From an uncultured Flavobacteriaceae bacterium (GTDB lineage Bacteria > Bacteroidota > Bacteroidia > Flavobacteriales > Flavobacteriaceae), in assembly GCA_905181625.1 (NCBI GenBank), contig CAJIYJ010000005.1:332021-396020 (forward strand): a stretch of DNA of 64,000 nt, written 5' to 3'. Shown here piece by piece: positions 1 to 8,754 of this stretch. The notes beneath the pieces were generated by a model. That model searched no databases. It had not been told where the DNA came from and was given only the letters and a program-made list of their open reading frames with translations. The translations under genes and the position numbers were made by a program. Every line of letters starts with the position of its first letter. Position 1 is the stretch's first letter.

Positions 1-303
1 AAAGAAACTGTACAAAAAGCAGTTTTTGATTTAGGGTCTTTACCTTCATTAACTCTTAATGTTAAAAGAGAAGCAAAACAATATTATATTATCGCTGGTG
101 CTTTTAGGGTTTCAAATAATGCTGAAAAATTGGTTTTAAGTCTCAAAAACAAAGGATATGATTCAAAAATACTTCCACTTAATGATAAGGGGTTAAGTCC
201 AGTTGCTTTTTCAGGATATTCCAATAGAGATGAAGCAGTTGTTAACCTGAGGCTTGTTCAGAAAAAAGAGAATAAAGATGCGTGGCTTTTTAAAGCAAAT
301 TAG
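1..303 (+). CDS. C-terminal part of a SPOR-domain protein (5' end outside window)
   Basis: A reading frame enters from the left edge and stops at TAG after 100 codons. From about residue 24 it reads YYIIAGAF and ends with AWLFKAN, the two hallmarks of a SPOR domain, which binds peptidoglycan strands lacking stem peptides at division sites. SPOR domains usually sit at the C terminus, as here. In flavobacteria such ends often belong to an HU-CCDC81/SPOR protein encoded just upstream of an acyl-CoA thioesterase, which matches the next gene, but the rest of the protein is not in the window. The SPOR call is firm; the identity of the full protein is inference. Confidence 0.8.
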   Translation, partial: KETVQKAVFDLGSLPSLTLNVKREAKQYYIIAGAFRVSNNAEKLVLSLKNKGYDSKILPLNDKGLSPVAFSGYSNRDEAVVNLRLVQKKENKDAWLFKAN

Positions 304-317
304 TCTAAAAGTACAGG

Positions 318-827
318 ATGAAATTAAAAACGCCAGAAAATTCTAAAACAATTCAAACAGATCTAGTATTGCCTGGAGATACAAACAGTCTAAACAGTCT
401 CTTTGGGGGAGAGTTATTAGCAAGAATGGATAGAGTAGCTAGTATAGCTGCCATTAAACACTCAGAACAAATTGTTGTTACAGCATCCGTTAATAACGTT
501 GTGTTTGGAGAGCCTGTTCCTGTCGGAAGTATTTTAACTATAGAAGCAAAAGTTTCAAGAGCATTTAATACATCAATGGAAGTTTTCATTGATGTATGGA
601 AACAAAACAAAACTAATTCAAAAAACACCAAAGTTAATGAGGCTATCTTTACTTTTGTTGCTTTAAATAAAAAAGGAAAAACAGTAAAAATTCCACAAAT
701 TATTCCAGAAACCAAACTAGAAAAAGAAAGATATGATGCAGCTTTAAGAAGAAGACAATTAAGTTTAGTTTTGGCCGGCAAATTACCCGCTAAAGAAGCT
801 ACTGAACTAAAAGCTCTTTTTGACTAA
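318..827 (+). CDS. Acyl-CoA thioesterase, hotdog fold (YciA/BACH type)
   Basis: A 169-residue single-hotdog protein. Residues 14-45 carry the family signature, with TDLVLPGDTN followed by LFGGELLARMDRVAS, the segment that holds the active-site Asp and the CoA-facing helix. Family members hydrolyse acyl-CoA thioesters in the cytoplasm. The C-terminal tail is charged and helical (ERYDAALRRRQ), as often seen in Bacteroidota members. It starts 15 bases after the SPOR gene stops and precedes a lipoprotein metallo-hydrolase by 6 bases, so the three may be co-transcribed. Chain-length specificity cannot be read from sequence. Confidence 0.88.
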   Translation: MKLKTPENSKTIQTDLVLPGDTNSLNSLFGGELLARMDRVASIAAIKHSEQIVVTASVNNVVFGEPVPVGSILTIEAKVSRAFNTSMEVFIDVWKQNKTNSKNTKVNEAIFTFVALNKKGKTVKIPQIIPETKLEKERYDAALRRRQLSLVLAGKLPAKEATELKALFD

Positions 828-833
828 ATCAAA

Positions 834-1793
834 ATGATTTTTATAAAACAAACAAAATTTAACATTGCTCTCTTAATGAGCATAATGCTAATAGGCTGTA
901 ATTCTCAGACACAAAAAAAAGAAATAAAATTTGATCATGTTTCTTTAAAGGTTTTAGGAACTATTCAAGATGGCGGTATTCCACATCTGGGTTGTAATAA
1001 AAAATGTTGTGAAGAATATTTTTTAAACCAAACACAAAGAATAGGAGTTTCAAGTCTTGGAATATCAAATTTAAAAAACAACAAAAATTATTTAATAGAC
1101 GCAACCCCAGACATTAATTTTCAACTAAAGAAATTAATTGGAAATGAAAATATATCTAAAAAATTAAATGGAATATTTATAACTCATGCACATATGGGGC
1201 ATTATTCTGGACTTTTAAATTTAGGAAGAGAATCTTTTAGCAGTTCATTGGTGCCTTTGTTTGTTATGCCTAAAATGCATGAGTTTATTAGCTCAAATGG
1301 TCCTTGGGATCAATTGGTTAAATTGAAGAATGTAGATCTAAAAAGCCTCTCCAATAATAAGCCAGAAGTTTTAGGAGACAATTTAAGTATAGTTCCTTTT
1401 TTAGTTCCACATAGAGACGAGTATTCAGAGACTGTTGGGTATAAAATAATTGGACCTAATAAAACAGCTCTTTTTATCCCTGATATTGATAAATGGGAAA
1501 AGTGGGAAATATCAATAGTTGAACTTGTAAAAGAAGTAGATTACGCTTTTTTAGATGGCACTTTTTATGATGCAAAAGAAATTAATAATAGAGATATCTC
1601 AGAAATCCCACACCCTTTTATTATTGAAAGCCTAGAGCTTTTTAAAAACCTCAGTGTTGTAGATAAAAACAAAGTGTATTTCATTCATCTCAATCATACT
1701 AATCCAGCGATTGACAAGTCTTCAGTCCCTTTTAAAAACATAATCTCTAAAGGTTTTAATGTCGCTGAGGGTAATATGGAGTTTAATCTTTAA
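834..1793 (+). CDS. Metallo-beta-lactamase-fold hydrolase lipoprotein, PqqB-like
   Basis: A 319-residue protein with a lipoprotein signal (lipobox LIGC, Cys 22), so probably anchored in the periplasm or outer membrane. Residues 41-54 read LGTIQDGGIPHLGC, the PqqB-type N-terminal motif, and residues 117-123 read THAHMGH. Canonical MBL enzymes have HxHxDH; here Asp is replaced by Gly, as I recall for a Bacteroidota PqqB-like subgroup. Later metal-site candidates include PHRDE near residue 197, IPDID near 221 and LDGT near 245. No other pqq gene is in the window, so a role in PQQ synthesis is unlikely; a periplasmic hydrolase of unknown substrate is the safer call. Confidence 0.72.
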   Translation: MIFIKQTKFNIALLMSIMLIGCNSQTQKKEIKFDHVSLKVLGTIQDGGIPHLGCNKKCCEEYFLNQTQRIGVSSLGISNLKNNKNYLIDATPDINFQLKKLIGNENISKKLNGIFITHAHMGHYSGLLNLGRESFSSSLVPLFVMPKMHEFISSNGPWDQLVKLKNVDLKSLSNNKPEVLGDNLSIVPFLVPHRDEYSETVGYKIIGPNKTALFIPDIDKWEKWEISIVELVKEVDYAFLDGTFYDAKEINNRDISEIPHPFIIESLELFKNLSVVDKNKVYFIHLNHTNPAIDKSSVPFKNIISKGFNVAEGNMEFNL

Positions 1794-1794
1794 T

Positions 1795-1986
1795 TTAAAT
1801 GGAGCAATTCATGTCTTCTCCACAGCATAAAGGGGATTTTATTTTGCCTTCACAACTAGGACATTTTGAGACTTGAACTTGAGCCCCGTCTTCAAGATTA
1901 ATATGGCTGTTTTCTAAAGGAATTCCACATTTTCCACAAGAAGCGTTAACTGACATTCCACATTTATCACATTTATAAGTTTCCAT
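1795..1986 (-). CDS. Small zinc-ribbon protein
   Basis: A 63-residue protein with ten cysteines, several in CxxC pairs (CDKC, CGKC, CPSC), plus a C-terminal CCGEDMNC. This arrangement is typical of a small double zinc ribbon. It ends 1 base after the convergent metallo-hydrolase gene stops. Function unknown. The cysteine pattern and clean start make it a real gene rather than a chance frame. Confidence 0.65.
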   Translation of the reverse strand: METYKCDKCGMSVNASCGKCGIPLENSHINLEDGAQVQVSKCPSCEGKIKSPLCCGEDMNCSI

Positions 1987-2022
1987 ATAGTTTGATTAAG
2001 TTAATCTTAAAGTTAAATCTTT

Positions 2023-2271
2023 TTAATCTTCAACACAGTATTGATCGCCAATTTTTTTTGATAAATAATCCTTTTTAGCAACACTCACATCACTATACAC
2101 TCTGCCGCCACCATCATTATCGCTAGAATTATTGTCTTCATGCATTATTAATGCAAAAAAATATTCGCCATTTTTTTCATACTTACGGTCAATTTCTCCG
2201 CAATTATCAATAGATCCACTGCAACTAAAAAAAAACAGAGAGATTAAAAAGAAAGAAATAAGATGTTTCAT
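2023..2271 (-). CDS. Small hypothetical lipoprotein
   Basis: An 82-residue protein with a hydrophobic N-terminal segment and a lipobox FFSC near residue 17, so probably exported and lipidated. The mature part is acidic and Asn/Asp/Gly-rich, with two further cysteines (DNC and QYC) that could form a disulfide. I do not recognise a family. It is transcribed in the same direction as the zinc-ribbon gene 36 bases downstream. Confidence 0.55.
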   Translation of the reverse strand: MKHLISFFLISLFFFSCSGSIDNCGEIDRKYEKNGEYFFALIMHEDNNSSDNDGGGRVYSDVSVAKKDYLSKKIGDQYCVED

Positions 2272-2345
2272 GTTATGATTCTAAGGTTATAAAAGTAATG
2301 AATTAAAACAAAACATTCTTATAGACAATGTTTTGTTAAACAATC

Positions 2346-3399
2346 CTAGAGTCCTAAAATTTGATTAATGTGATTTGAATCGGTATTCCCGCCTGCAAAA
2401 TCATCGAAGGCTTTTTTAGAAACATCTATAATATGATCTTTGATAAACTTTGAACCTTCTTTTGCGCCTTGTTCAGGAGATTTAATACAACACTCCCATT
2501 CAAGCACAGCCCAACCGTCAAAACCATATTGGCTTAGTTTTGAAAAAATGCTCTTAAAATCAACTCTGACCATCTCCAAGTGATCGGAATCTTCCTGGCC
2601 TATCAATCCAATCTTGATAGCCTCCATAAACTCCTGATTTTCCTGAAGGATTGAATTCCGCATCTTTTACGTGAAACATTTTTATATATTCATGGTAGTA
2701 GTCAATAAACTTTAAATAATCCATTTGTTGTAAAACAAAATGACTTGGGTCATAAAGTATTTTTGCACTTGAATGATTATTAGTCGCTTTCAAAAACCTT
2801 TCAAAAGTTACCCCATCATGTAAATCTTCACCAGGATGAAGCTCGTAACATATATCAACTCCATTATCTTTACAATGATCCAGAATAGGCGTCCACCTGC
2901 TTGCTAATTCTTTAAAGCCAGCTTCTACTAATCCCTTAGGTCTTTGTGGCCATGGATACATTGTATGAAATAAAAGTGATCCTGAGAATGAAGCCATTAC
3001 ATCTATTCCCAAATTCTTGCTAGCTGATGCAGCTGATTTAACTTGACTTATAGCCCACTCTGTACGTCCCTTCACATTGTTTTGTAATTCCTTTGGAGCA
3101 AAGGAATCAAACATTGTATCATAAGCATAGTGAGACGCTATAAGCTGACCTTGAAGATGAGTTGCTAGTTCAGAAATTTCTAATCCAGCTTCATTAACAA
3201 TTCCTTTAATTTCATCACAATATGTTTTGCTTTCTCCCGCTTTGGTTATATTAATGAGTCTATCATCCCATGAAGGAATTTGAATAGCCTTGTAACCCAA
3301 TTTTTTAGCCCAATCACAAATGTTTTTCAGGTTGTTAAATGGTTTCTTATCTCCAACAAATTGTGCTAAAAAAATAGCAGGCCCTTTTATAGTTTTCAT
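2346..3399 (-). pseudogene. Sugar phosphate isomerase/epimerase (TIM barrel), split by one frameshift
   Basis: Two overlapping frames together encode one xylose-isomerase-like TIM-barrel protein. The first (3399 to about 2566) contains barrel motifs such as CYELHPGED, ILYDPSH and MFHVKDAEF, which supply metal-binding Glu, Asp and His. It then reads RPGRFRSLGDGQ and stops. The second frame resumes with VDFKSIFSKL, WAVLEWECC and a normal C terminus. Removing one base near 2563-2568 gives a continuous 350-codon protein. Family members isomerise or epimerise sugars and inositol derivatives. It lies 4 bases downstream of a Gfo/Idh oxidoreductase and is likely in the same operon. It is either a true recent pseudogene or a sequence error. 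Confidence 0.82.
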
Positions 3400-3403
3400 A
3401 TTG

Positions 3404-4543
3404 TTATTTATTCAATTCAACCCAAACATTTCCATTAGAGTTTGATTCTAGAGTTCTTTCAATAAAATCCATTCCTCTTACACCATCTTCTAATGAAGGA
3501 AATTCTGCAGGATCATAAGGTTCATTGTTAATCGCTCTTGCAACGCCTTTATATATATTACCCATTGAATCAAAAATACCTTCAGGATGTCCAGGGGGAA
3601 GCTTTGTTCCGTCTAGAGACAAGGGGTCGTTATAGGCGTGACCAGACTTTAAAACTTGAATAGGATTTTCATCCGATAAATGAGATAAATAGTTTGGATT
3701 TTCTTGTTCCCACTTTAATCCTCCTTTAGCGCCGTAAACGCTAATCCTTAAGTTATTCTCCTCACCTGTGGCAATCTGACTTGAACGAATAACCCCTTTA
3801 GCATTATTTGAGAACCTAATAAGAATATTAGCATCTACATCCATTGGATTATCATCGTATAAAGTATTTAGATCTGCCAATACTGTATTTACTTTCATTC
3901 CAGTTACAAGTTCAGCCATATTAAAGGCATGGGTTCCAATATCGCCAAGACAACAACTAGAGCCAGATTTTTTTGGATCTAATCTCCAGGTTGATGATCT
4001 TTTTTCTTTTTCATGAATTATAGGGTTTAGCCAACCTTGGAAATATTGAACATCAACTTTCTGTACATTACCAATAACTCCTTGAGAAATCATTTTAGTC
4101 ATTTGCCTAACCATAGGATAACCAGTATAGGTATAGGTTACAGCAAACACGGAATTTTTTTCTTTTTGAATTTTCTTTAAATCCAAAGCTTCCTGATAAG
4201 AAGTGGTCAAAGGTTTTTCACATATTACATGAAAATTGTTTTCAAGTAATTTTTTTGCCATTGGGTAATGAAGAAAGTTTGGGGTCAATATTGAGACAAC
4301 TTGCATTCTTTGGGATTCATCTAATTTAGACTCCTCGCTAATCATCGTTTCAAAATTTTCATAGACTCTTGTAGTATCTATTCCTATTTGTTTTGCAAAA
4401 GCAACATTTTCATTAAAGTCAGGATTAAATACGCCACCAACAATCTCGTAACGACTAAACATGCTGGAAGCCACCCTATGTAAAACTCCTATTAATGAAT
4501 CTCCACCACCACCAAGAACTCCTAATCTAATTTTTTTATTCAT
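3404..4543 (-). CDS. Gfo/Idh/MocA family oxidoreductase
   Basis: A 379-residue NAD(P)-dependent dehydrogenase. The N-terminal Rossmann motif reads GVLGGGGDSLIG at residues 8-19. The Gfo/Idh signature CEKPLTTS lies around residue 110, with the catalytic lysine in EKP. A conserved GDIGTHAFN stretch near residue 200 supplies the catalytic His. Such enzymes oxidise or rearrange sugars and polyols, often with a TIM-barrel isomerase partner, which is exactly the next gene downstream. An MFS transporter lies 16 bases upstream, suggesting an uptake-plus-catabolism operon. The substrate cannot be fixed from sequence. Confidence 0.88.
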   Translation of the reverse strand: MNKKIRLGVLGGGGDSLIGVLHRVASSMFSRYEIVGGVFNPDFNENVAFAKQIGIDTTRVYENFETMISEESKLDESQRMQVVSILTPNFLHYPMAKKLLENNFHVICEKPLTTSYQEALDLKKIQKEKNSVFAVTYTYTGYPMVRQMTKMISQGVIGNVQKVDVQYFQGWLNPIIHEKEKRSSTWRLDPKKSGSSCCLGDIGTHAFNMAELVTGMKVNTVLADLNTLYDDNPMDVDANILIRFSNNAKGVIRSSQIATGEENNLRISVYGAKGGLKWEQENPNYLSHLSDENPIQVLKSGHAYNDPLSLDGTKLPPGHPEGIFDSMGNIYKGVARAINNEPYDPAEFPSLEDGVRGMDFIERTLESNSNGNVWVELNK

Positions 4544-4559
4544 TTTTAATTTATAATAA

Positions 4560-5783
4560 TTATCCTGCTTGAGGGATTCTTTTTTCTTCTAACTTTTTTC
4601 CAAACGCAAATAAAATTCCAAAAAGTACGATTAGGGCTAATGGAAAATAGACCATGTTGCCTAATGCCGCTTTTCCTGCAACTAGTTCGGCAGCCTCTTG
4701 GGCAACCCCAGATGCTAAAGCTATTTCTTTTTCTGCATCAAGCCATGAGCCTATTACAGGCTGCCAGATTGCTGTTGAAAGCATTCCGGCTCCTCCAACA
4801 AGAGACATTCCTAAAGCACCGGTTTTTGGAAGATATTCAGAAACAAAACCAATCATTGTAGGCCAGAAATAACACACTCCAAAAGCAAATAAGATAGCTG
4901 CAAAATAAATCATATTACCTTCAGCAATACTCATTGAATAGACCGCTGCGGAAGTTAAAATAGCAGACATTAATAAAACACCTATTGGGTTTAATTTATG
5001 AATAATAGGTCCAGCAAAATACCTTCCTAAAGCCATAATTCCAGTAACCATAGCAAGAATTAACATTGGATTAGCTCCTGAGTTACCTAATATTCTTTCA
5101 ATCCATTGTTGTGGACCAAACTCAGAAATAGCTGTTAAAGTCATACAGGCTATTATAAATAAAAACAAAGGACTAAATAAAGACTTAATGTTTACTGAAG
5201 TATCAGTCTCTATATGTTGGCTTTCAGGAAATTCTTCTTTAAAAAACAGGTATCCGTATATTAAAGTTGGAATAATCATAACGGCTATTTGTATTTGCCA
5301 ACCCATTCCAAAATCAGACATGAATTTTGACGTTAACGCACCTATAACAATTCCACCAGGAAACCATACGTGAAATTTATTTAACATAGCCGTTCTGTTT
5401 TTTGTATACATATCAGCAATTAAAGGATTACATGCAGCTTCTACTGATCCGTTAGCAAATCCTATAAAGAATGAAGAGATTAATAAGGCTTCAAATCCAC
5501 CGGCATAAATGGTCAATACAAGGCCAATCAAATGTGAGAAAAAAGCAATAATCATTAATTTTCTAGCCCCTAAGACATTATATAAAAGCCCCCCTATAAC
5601 TGTAGCTACTGGAAACCCTAAAAAAGCTAGGCTATTAATATAGCCCAGTTGAGTGTCGGACAATTCGAATTGAACTCCTAAGTCTGTCAATATTCCTGCT
5701 CTAATAGCAAAAGTCATCGCAGTAACGATTAGCGAAATACAGGCTGCTGTAAATAGTTTGTTTTTTGAAATAGAGTTATCCAT
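4560..5783 (-). CDS. MFS transporter, probable sugar permease
   Basis: A 407-residue integral membrane protein with about twelve hydrophobic segments spread over its length, the usual size for the major facilitator superfamily. The loop after helix 2 reads LYNVLGARKLM, a degenerate form of the MFS GxxxDRxGRR loop. It is the first gene of a three-gene minus-strand set with a Gfo/Idh oxidoreductase and a sugar isomerase, so uptake of a sugar, polyol or sugar acid across the inner membrane is the likely role. That substrate class is inferred from context only. Confidence 0.85.
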   Translation of the reverse strand: MDNSISKNKLFTAACISLIVTAMTFAIRAGILTDLGVQFELSDTQLGYINSLAFLGFPVATVIGGLLYNVLGARKLMIIAFFSHLIGLVLTIYAGGFEALLISSFFIGFANGSVEAACNPLIADMYTKNRTAMLNKFHVWFPGGIVIGALTSKFMSDFGMGWQIQIAVMIIPTLIYGYLFFKEEFPESQHIETDTSVNIKSLFSPLFLFIIACMTLTAISEFGPQQWIERILGNSGANPMLILAMVTGIMALGRYFAGPIIHKLNPIGVLLMSAILTSAAVYSMSIAEGNMIYFAAILFAFGVCYFWPTMIGFVSEYLPKTGALGMSLVGGAGMLSTAIWQPVIGSWLDAEKEIALASGVAQEAAELVAGKAALGNMVYFPLALIVLFGILFAFGKKLEEKRIPQAG

Positions 5784-5898
5784 AATTTAATTTTTGTTTA
5801 GATTATTCAATATACTAATTTCTTTTAAAAAAGAAGAAAAGTATAGTCATTGTAGACCAACATTAGATTGAAGCAGATTTAGACTTAATTAGTTGGGA

Positions 5899-6075
5899 TT
5901 AAGATTTATGTGCTCCATCACAAAAGGGAAGATTTTTAGACTTTGTACAGCCACATAAACTAAATCTTGGTCCGTGTTTAATTTTGTTACCTTCTTCATC
6001 ATTCAATTCAACTTTTCCTTGTACCACTATTGGCCCGTTTGGTTTTCTGTAAATTTTAGGAATTTGATCTTTCAT
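5899..6075 (-). CDS. CDGSH iron-sulfur domain protein
   Basis: A 58-codon gene from ATG at 6075 to TAA at 5899. The C terminus reads LCGCTKSKNLPFCDGAHKS, matching the CDGSH pattern C-x-C-x2-(S/T)-x3-P-x-C-D-G-(S/A/T)-H, which binds a labile [2Fe-2S] cluster through three Cys and one His. The N-terminal half is a short beta segment (GPIVVQGKVEL), as in bacterial single-CDGSH proteins. It starts 1 base after the stop of the ICMT-like membrane gene, so the two are co-transcribed. The role is probably electron transfer or redox sensing. Confidence 0.85.
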   Translation of the reverse strand: MKDQIPKIYRKPNGPIVVQGKVELNDEEGNKIKHGPRFSLCGCTKSKNLPFCDGAHKS

Positions 6076-6076
6076 T

Positions 6077-6925
6077 TTATTTAATAAGTAGTGAGGGCGT
6101 ATTTTTTAAATACTTTTTATACTCTTCTAAATGCCCCCATTTTTCTTTTCCACTTTCCTCTAAAAGCCTTACTCCACTTATGTAAACTAGTAAAACATAG
6201 GTAAAAACAGGAGAAATTAGTGTTACATATTGCCATTCGTTTAATGCCGAAATAGACATTATAGATATACCAAGCCAAAGAATTATTTCACCCAAATAGT
6301 TGGGGTGTCTAGAAAAAGACCATAGTCCAGTATTAATAAACAGGTTTTTGTTTTTGGTATTTGATCTAAATTTAGATTTTTGAGTGTCTGCAATAATTTC
6401 TAAAATAAAACCACTTAAAAAAATGAATAATCCAAAATAGAATAAAAGATTTGTTTGAATTCCGTTTGGATTTGCTAAGGCTGTAAGAGCACATGCTGAG
6501 CATAGAGACACCCACATTCCTTGAAGAGACCAAGTCATAAAAAACCGAGTAGGGGAGGTCTTAATTTCTTTAAACCTTTTGTCTTCGCCAGCTTTTTTTA
6601 TTCTTAAAAACAAAAAACTACCCAATCTTAAAGCCCAAAAAATAATAACCATACTTAGAATCAAACTACCGATATCATAGCTTAATAAATCATCATTAGA
6701 TTTATAAAAAACAAATGACACAGCAAAAATATAAGTGACACTTCCCGCTAAATCAAAAAACTTTTCGGTTCGAAATAAGTATGCGGGGATAAATAAAACC
6801 CATTGAATTGCAAATACAATTAAAACGGTATCCTGTACTAAACTCAGCCCAGTTGAGTAGGCTAGTAAATAGGATAATGAAAAGGCAATTAAAGAAATAA
6901 CAATGTGGAGAAGATAATTTTTCAT
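6077..6925 (-). CDS. DUF1295 / ICMT-like integral membrane protein
   Basis: A 282-residue protein with about seven hydrophobic segments. Near residues 205-215 it has FSRHPNYLGEI, the conserved C-terminal signature of the DUF1295, steroid-5-alpha-reductase and isoprenylcysteine methyltransferase superfamily, where RHPNY binds the nucleotide cofactor. Members reduce or methylate lipid substrates in the membrane; the bacterial DUF1295 substrate is unknown. The CDGSH gene follows after 1 base, hinting at a redox link. The start overlaps the longest frame of the divergent hydrolase by about 20 bases; the more likely hydrolase start removes that overlap. Confidence 0.85.
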   Translation of the reverse strand: MKNYLLHIVISLIAFSLSYLLAYSTGLSLVQDTVLIVFAIQWVLFIPAYLFRTEKFFDLAGSVTYIFAVSFVFYKSNDDLLSYDIGSLILSMVIIFWALRLGSFLFLRIKKAGEDKRFKEIKTSPTRFFMTWSLQGMWVSLCSACALTALANPNGIQTNLLFYFGLFIFLSGFILEIIADTQKSKFRSNTKNKNLFINTGLWSFSRHPNYLGEIILWLGISIMSISALNEWQYVTLISPVFTYVLLVYISGVRLLEESGKEKWGHLEEYKKYLKNTPSLLIK

Positions 6926-6976
6926 AGTTATAATAAAGATAAAAAAACTTTCGACCTTAGTTATTATATTTATTAT

Positions 6977-7906
6977 ATGAAAAATAGAAAACTAATATTT
7001 AAACTCTTTTTTATCATTTTTGGAATAGTATTAGTTTTTTGGAGTTTGATTTCTCCAGATATTCCTTTGTCAGAACTCACAAAAAAATACACTAACGTAA
7101 ATTCTAAATTTGTGAATATTCAAGGAATGAATATTCATTATAGAGACGAAGGAGAAGGACCTGTATATGTACTTTTACACGGAACGGCTGCTTCTTTACA
7201 TACTTGGGACAAATGGACTAATGAACTTTCTAAAAATTTTCGTGTGATTCGATTAGATCTCCCAGCATATGGTCTAACTGGACCTCATCCTCTAAAGAAA
7301 TATCAATTAGATGATTATCGAATTTTTTTAGAAGAATTTTTTAATAAACTAGAACTTAATGAATTTATGATAGCAGGGAATTCATTAGGGGGCGCAATAG
7401 CATGGTATTATAGTTCGTTTCATCAAGATCAGGTTTCTCAGCTTCACTTATTAAACCCCGCAGGGTTTTCGACTAAAGACAAGCCACTTGTTATTAAACT
7501 AGCAAAAATCCCAGGATTAAATAAAATACTAAGATATGTGACTCCAAGAAGTTTTATTAAAATGAACTTAAAAGAAGTGTACTATGATGAATCTAAGTTA
7601 ACCAATGAGAAAATTGAAACATATAGAGATTTAATTTTACGAGAAAACAACAGACAGTCATTTATTGACAGGGCGTATATTAAAGCAAAAGATCACACCA
7701 ATAGGTTAAAGCTAATTTACACTCCAACTTTAATTTTGTGGGGAAAACAGGATGCTTGGATTCCTGCTTATAACGCAAAGTTATTTGATGAGTTATTGCC
7801 AAATAGCGAAATTGTAATAATGGACAAAACTGGACATATTCCAATGGAAGAGAGGCCAATTAAAAGTTTAGAAATAGTTAAAAAATTTATAAATAAGAAC
7901 AAATGA
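6977..7906 (+). CDS. Alpha/beta hydrolase with N-terminal membrane anchor
   Basis: A 309-residue protein when started at ATG 6977. A longer frame back to 6905 would run into the divergent gene and add no conserved residues. A single hydrophobic segment at residues 5-22 suggests an inner-membrane anchor or uncleaved signal. Conserved elements are the oxyanion HGTAAS, the nucleophile elbow GNSLGG (Ser), WGKQD (Asp) and TGHIPMEE (His), giving a complete Ser-Asp-His triad. The substrate is unknown; esterase, lipase or meta-cleavage hydrolase are all possible. Confidence 0.87.
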   Translation: MKNRKLIFKLFFIIFGIVLVFWSLISPDIPLSELTKKYTNVNSKFVNIQGMNIHYRDEGEGPVYVLLHGTAASLHTWDKWTNELSKNFRVIRLDLPAYGLTGPHPLKKYQLDDYRIFLEEFFNKLELNEFMIAGNSLGGAIAWYYSSFHQDQVSQLHLLNPAGFSTKDKPLVIKLAKIPGLNKILRYVTPRSFIKMNLKEVYYDESKLTNEKIETYRDLILRENNRQSFIDRAYIKAKDHTNRLKLIYTPTLILWGKQDAWIPAYNAKLFDELLPNSEIVIMDKTGHIPMEERPIKSLEIVKKFINKNK

Positions 7907-7930
7907 AATATGTTCGTTAAAAATCAAATT

Positions 7931-8650
7931 TTAGCTCACCAACAAGAGAATTGCCATTACAATCATAACGGCATTTTCAATAAAAGTTGCTTCCGTCATT
8001 GGTAGCTTTAAAGCAGTGCCTAAGCAAGCACAACGAATAGATTTTTTGTCTAATAATGATTTTGTAACCCCTATAGTTGTAACCCCTAAAACAATTAAAG
8101 TAATAACTAAAGCTGTTTTAACGCCAAAATGCATCAAAAACATTAGGCCTAAAACAACTTCTATAAAAGGGTATATCCATCCATAAATTGGAACTCGACT
8201 AGCCAAAGGATCATACATTTTAAATGACTCTGAGAATCCTTTTAGGTCTAATAACTTAAAAAAACTAAATACAATATAGAATAAACCCATAAAGTCTAAC
8301 ATGATTTCATTCCTATCCCAATTTTGATAATTCAACAAGACACTTGCTGTAGTTATATAAAATAAAATAAGTATCAGCGGTTTGAGTTGCTGTAGCTTAC
8401 TTTTTTCATTTTCAGAATTTGAAAGAGCCTTAGAAACAAAATTATTTTCTATTAACGAAACCTTGTATTTTGAAGGCAATGCTTTTTGAAGTTCACTAGC
8501 TTCAATAGGATTCCCCATAGTGATGACAACTTCTTTGTTTTCAAGAGTTATTTCTACTTCGGAAATTTCTTTTAAATCTAAAAGGTGTTTTTTAACAGAA
8601 GCCTTACAACCACCACAAGTCATCCCGTCAATTATATATGTTTGCTTCAT
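7931..8650 (-). CDS. HMA metal-binding domain fused to a MauE/DoxX-like membrane domain
   Basis: A 239-residue fusion. Residues 1-68 form a heavy-metal-associated domain with DGMTCGGC (Cys 12 and Cys 15 bind a soft metal such as Cu+). Residues 85-239 hold four hydrophobic segments resembling MauE/DoxX redox-associated proteins, with a cytoplasmic or periplasmic RCACLG cysteine pair near residue 205. This architecture recurs in flavobacteria. It may pass metal ions or electrons between the HMA cysteines and the CAC pair; that mechanism is inference. It converges on the alpha/beta hydrolase. Confidence 0.82.
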   Translation of the reverse strand: MKQTYIIDGMTCGGCKASVKKHLLDLKEISEVEITLENKEVVITMGNPIEASELQKALPSKYKVSLIENNFVSKALSNSENEKSKLQQLKPLILILFYITTASVLLNYQNWDRNEIMLDFMGLFYIVFSFFKLLDLKGFSESFKMYDPLASRVPIYGWIYPFIEVVLGLMFLMHFGVKTALVITLIVLGVTTIGVTKSLLDKKSIRCACLGTALKLPMTEATFIENAVMIVMAILLLVS

Positions 8651-8754
8651 AATGAATTAGAATATAAACTAAACAGTAAGAAAAACCAAAAAATCAAAGT
8701 CAATTATTAATTTAGGATTACTAAATTGCAACTGATTTAAATTACATTATAATA

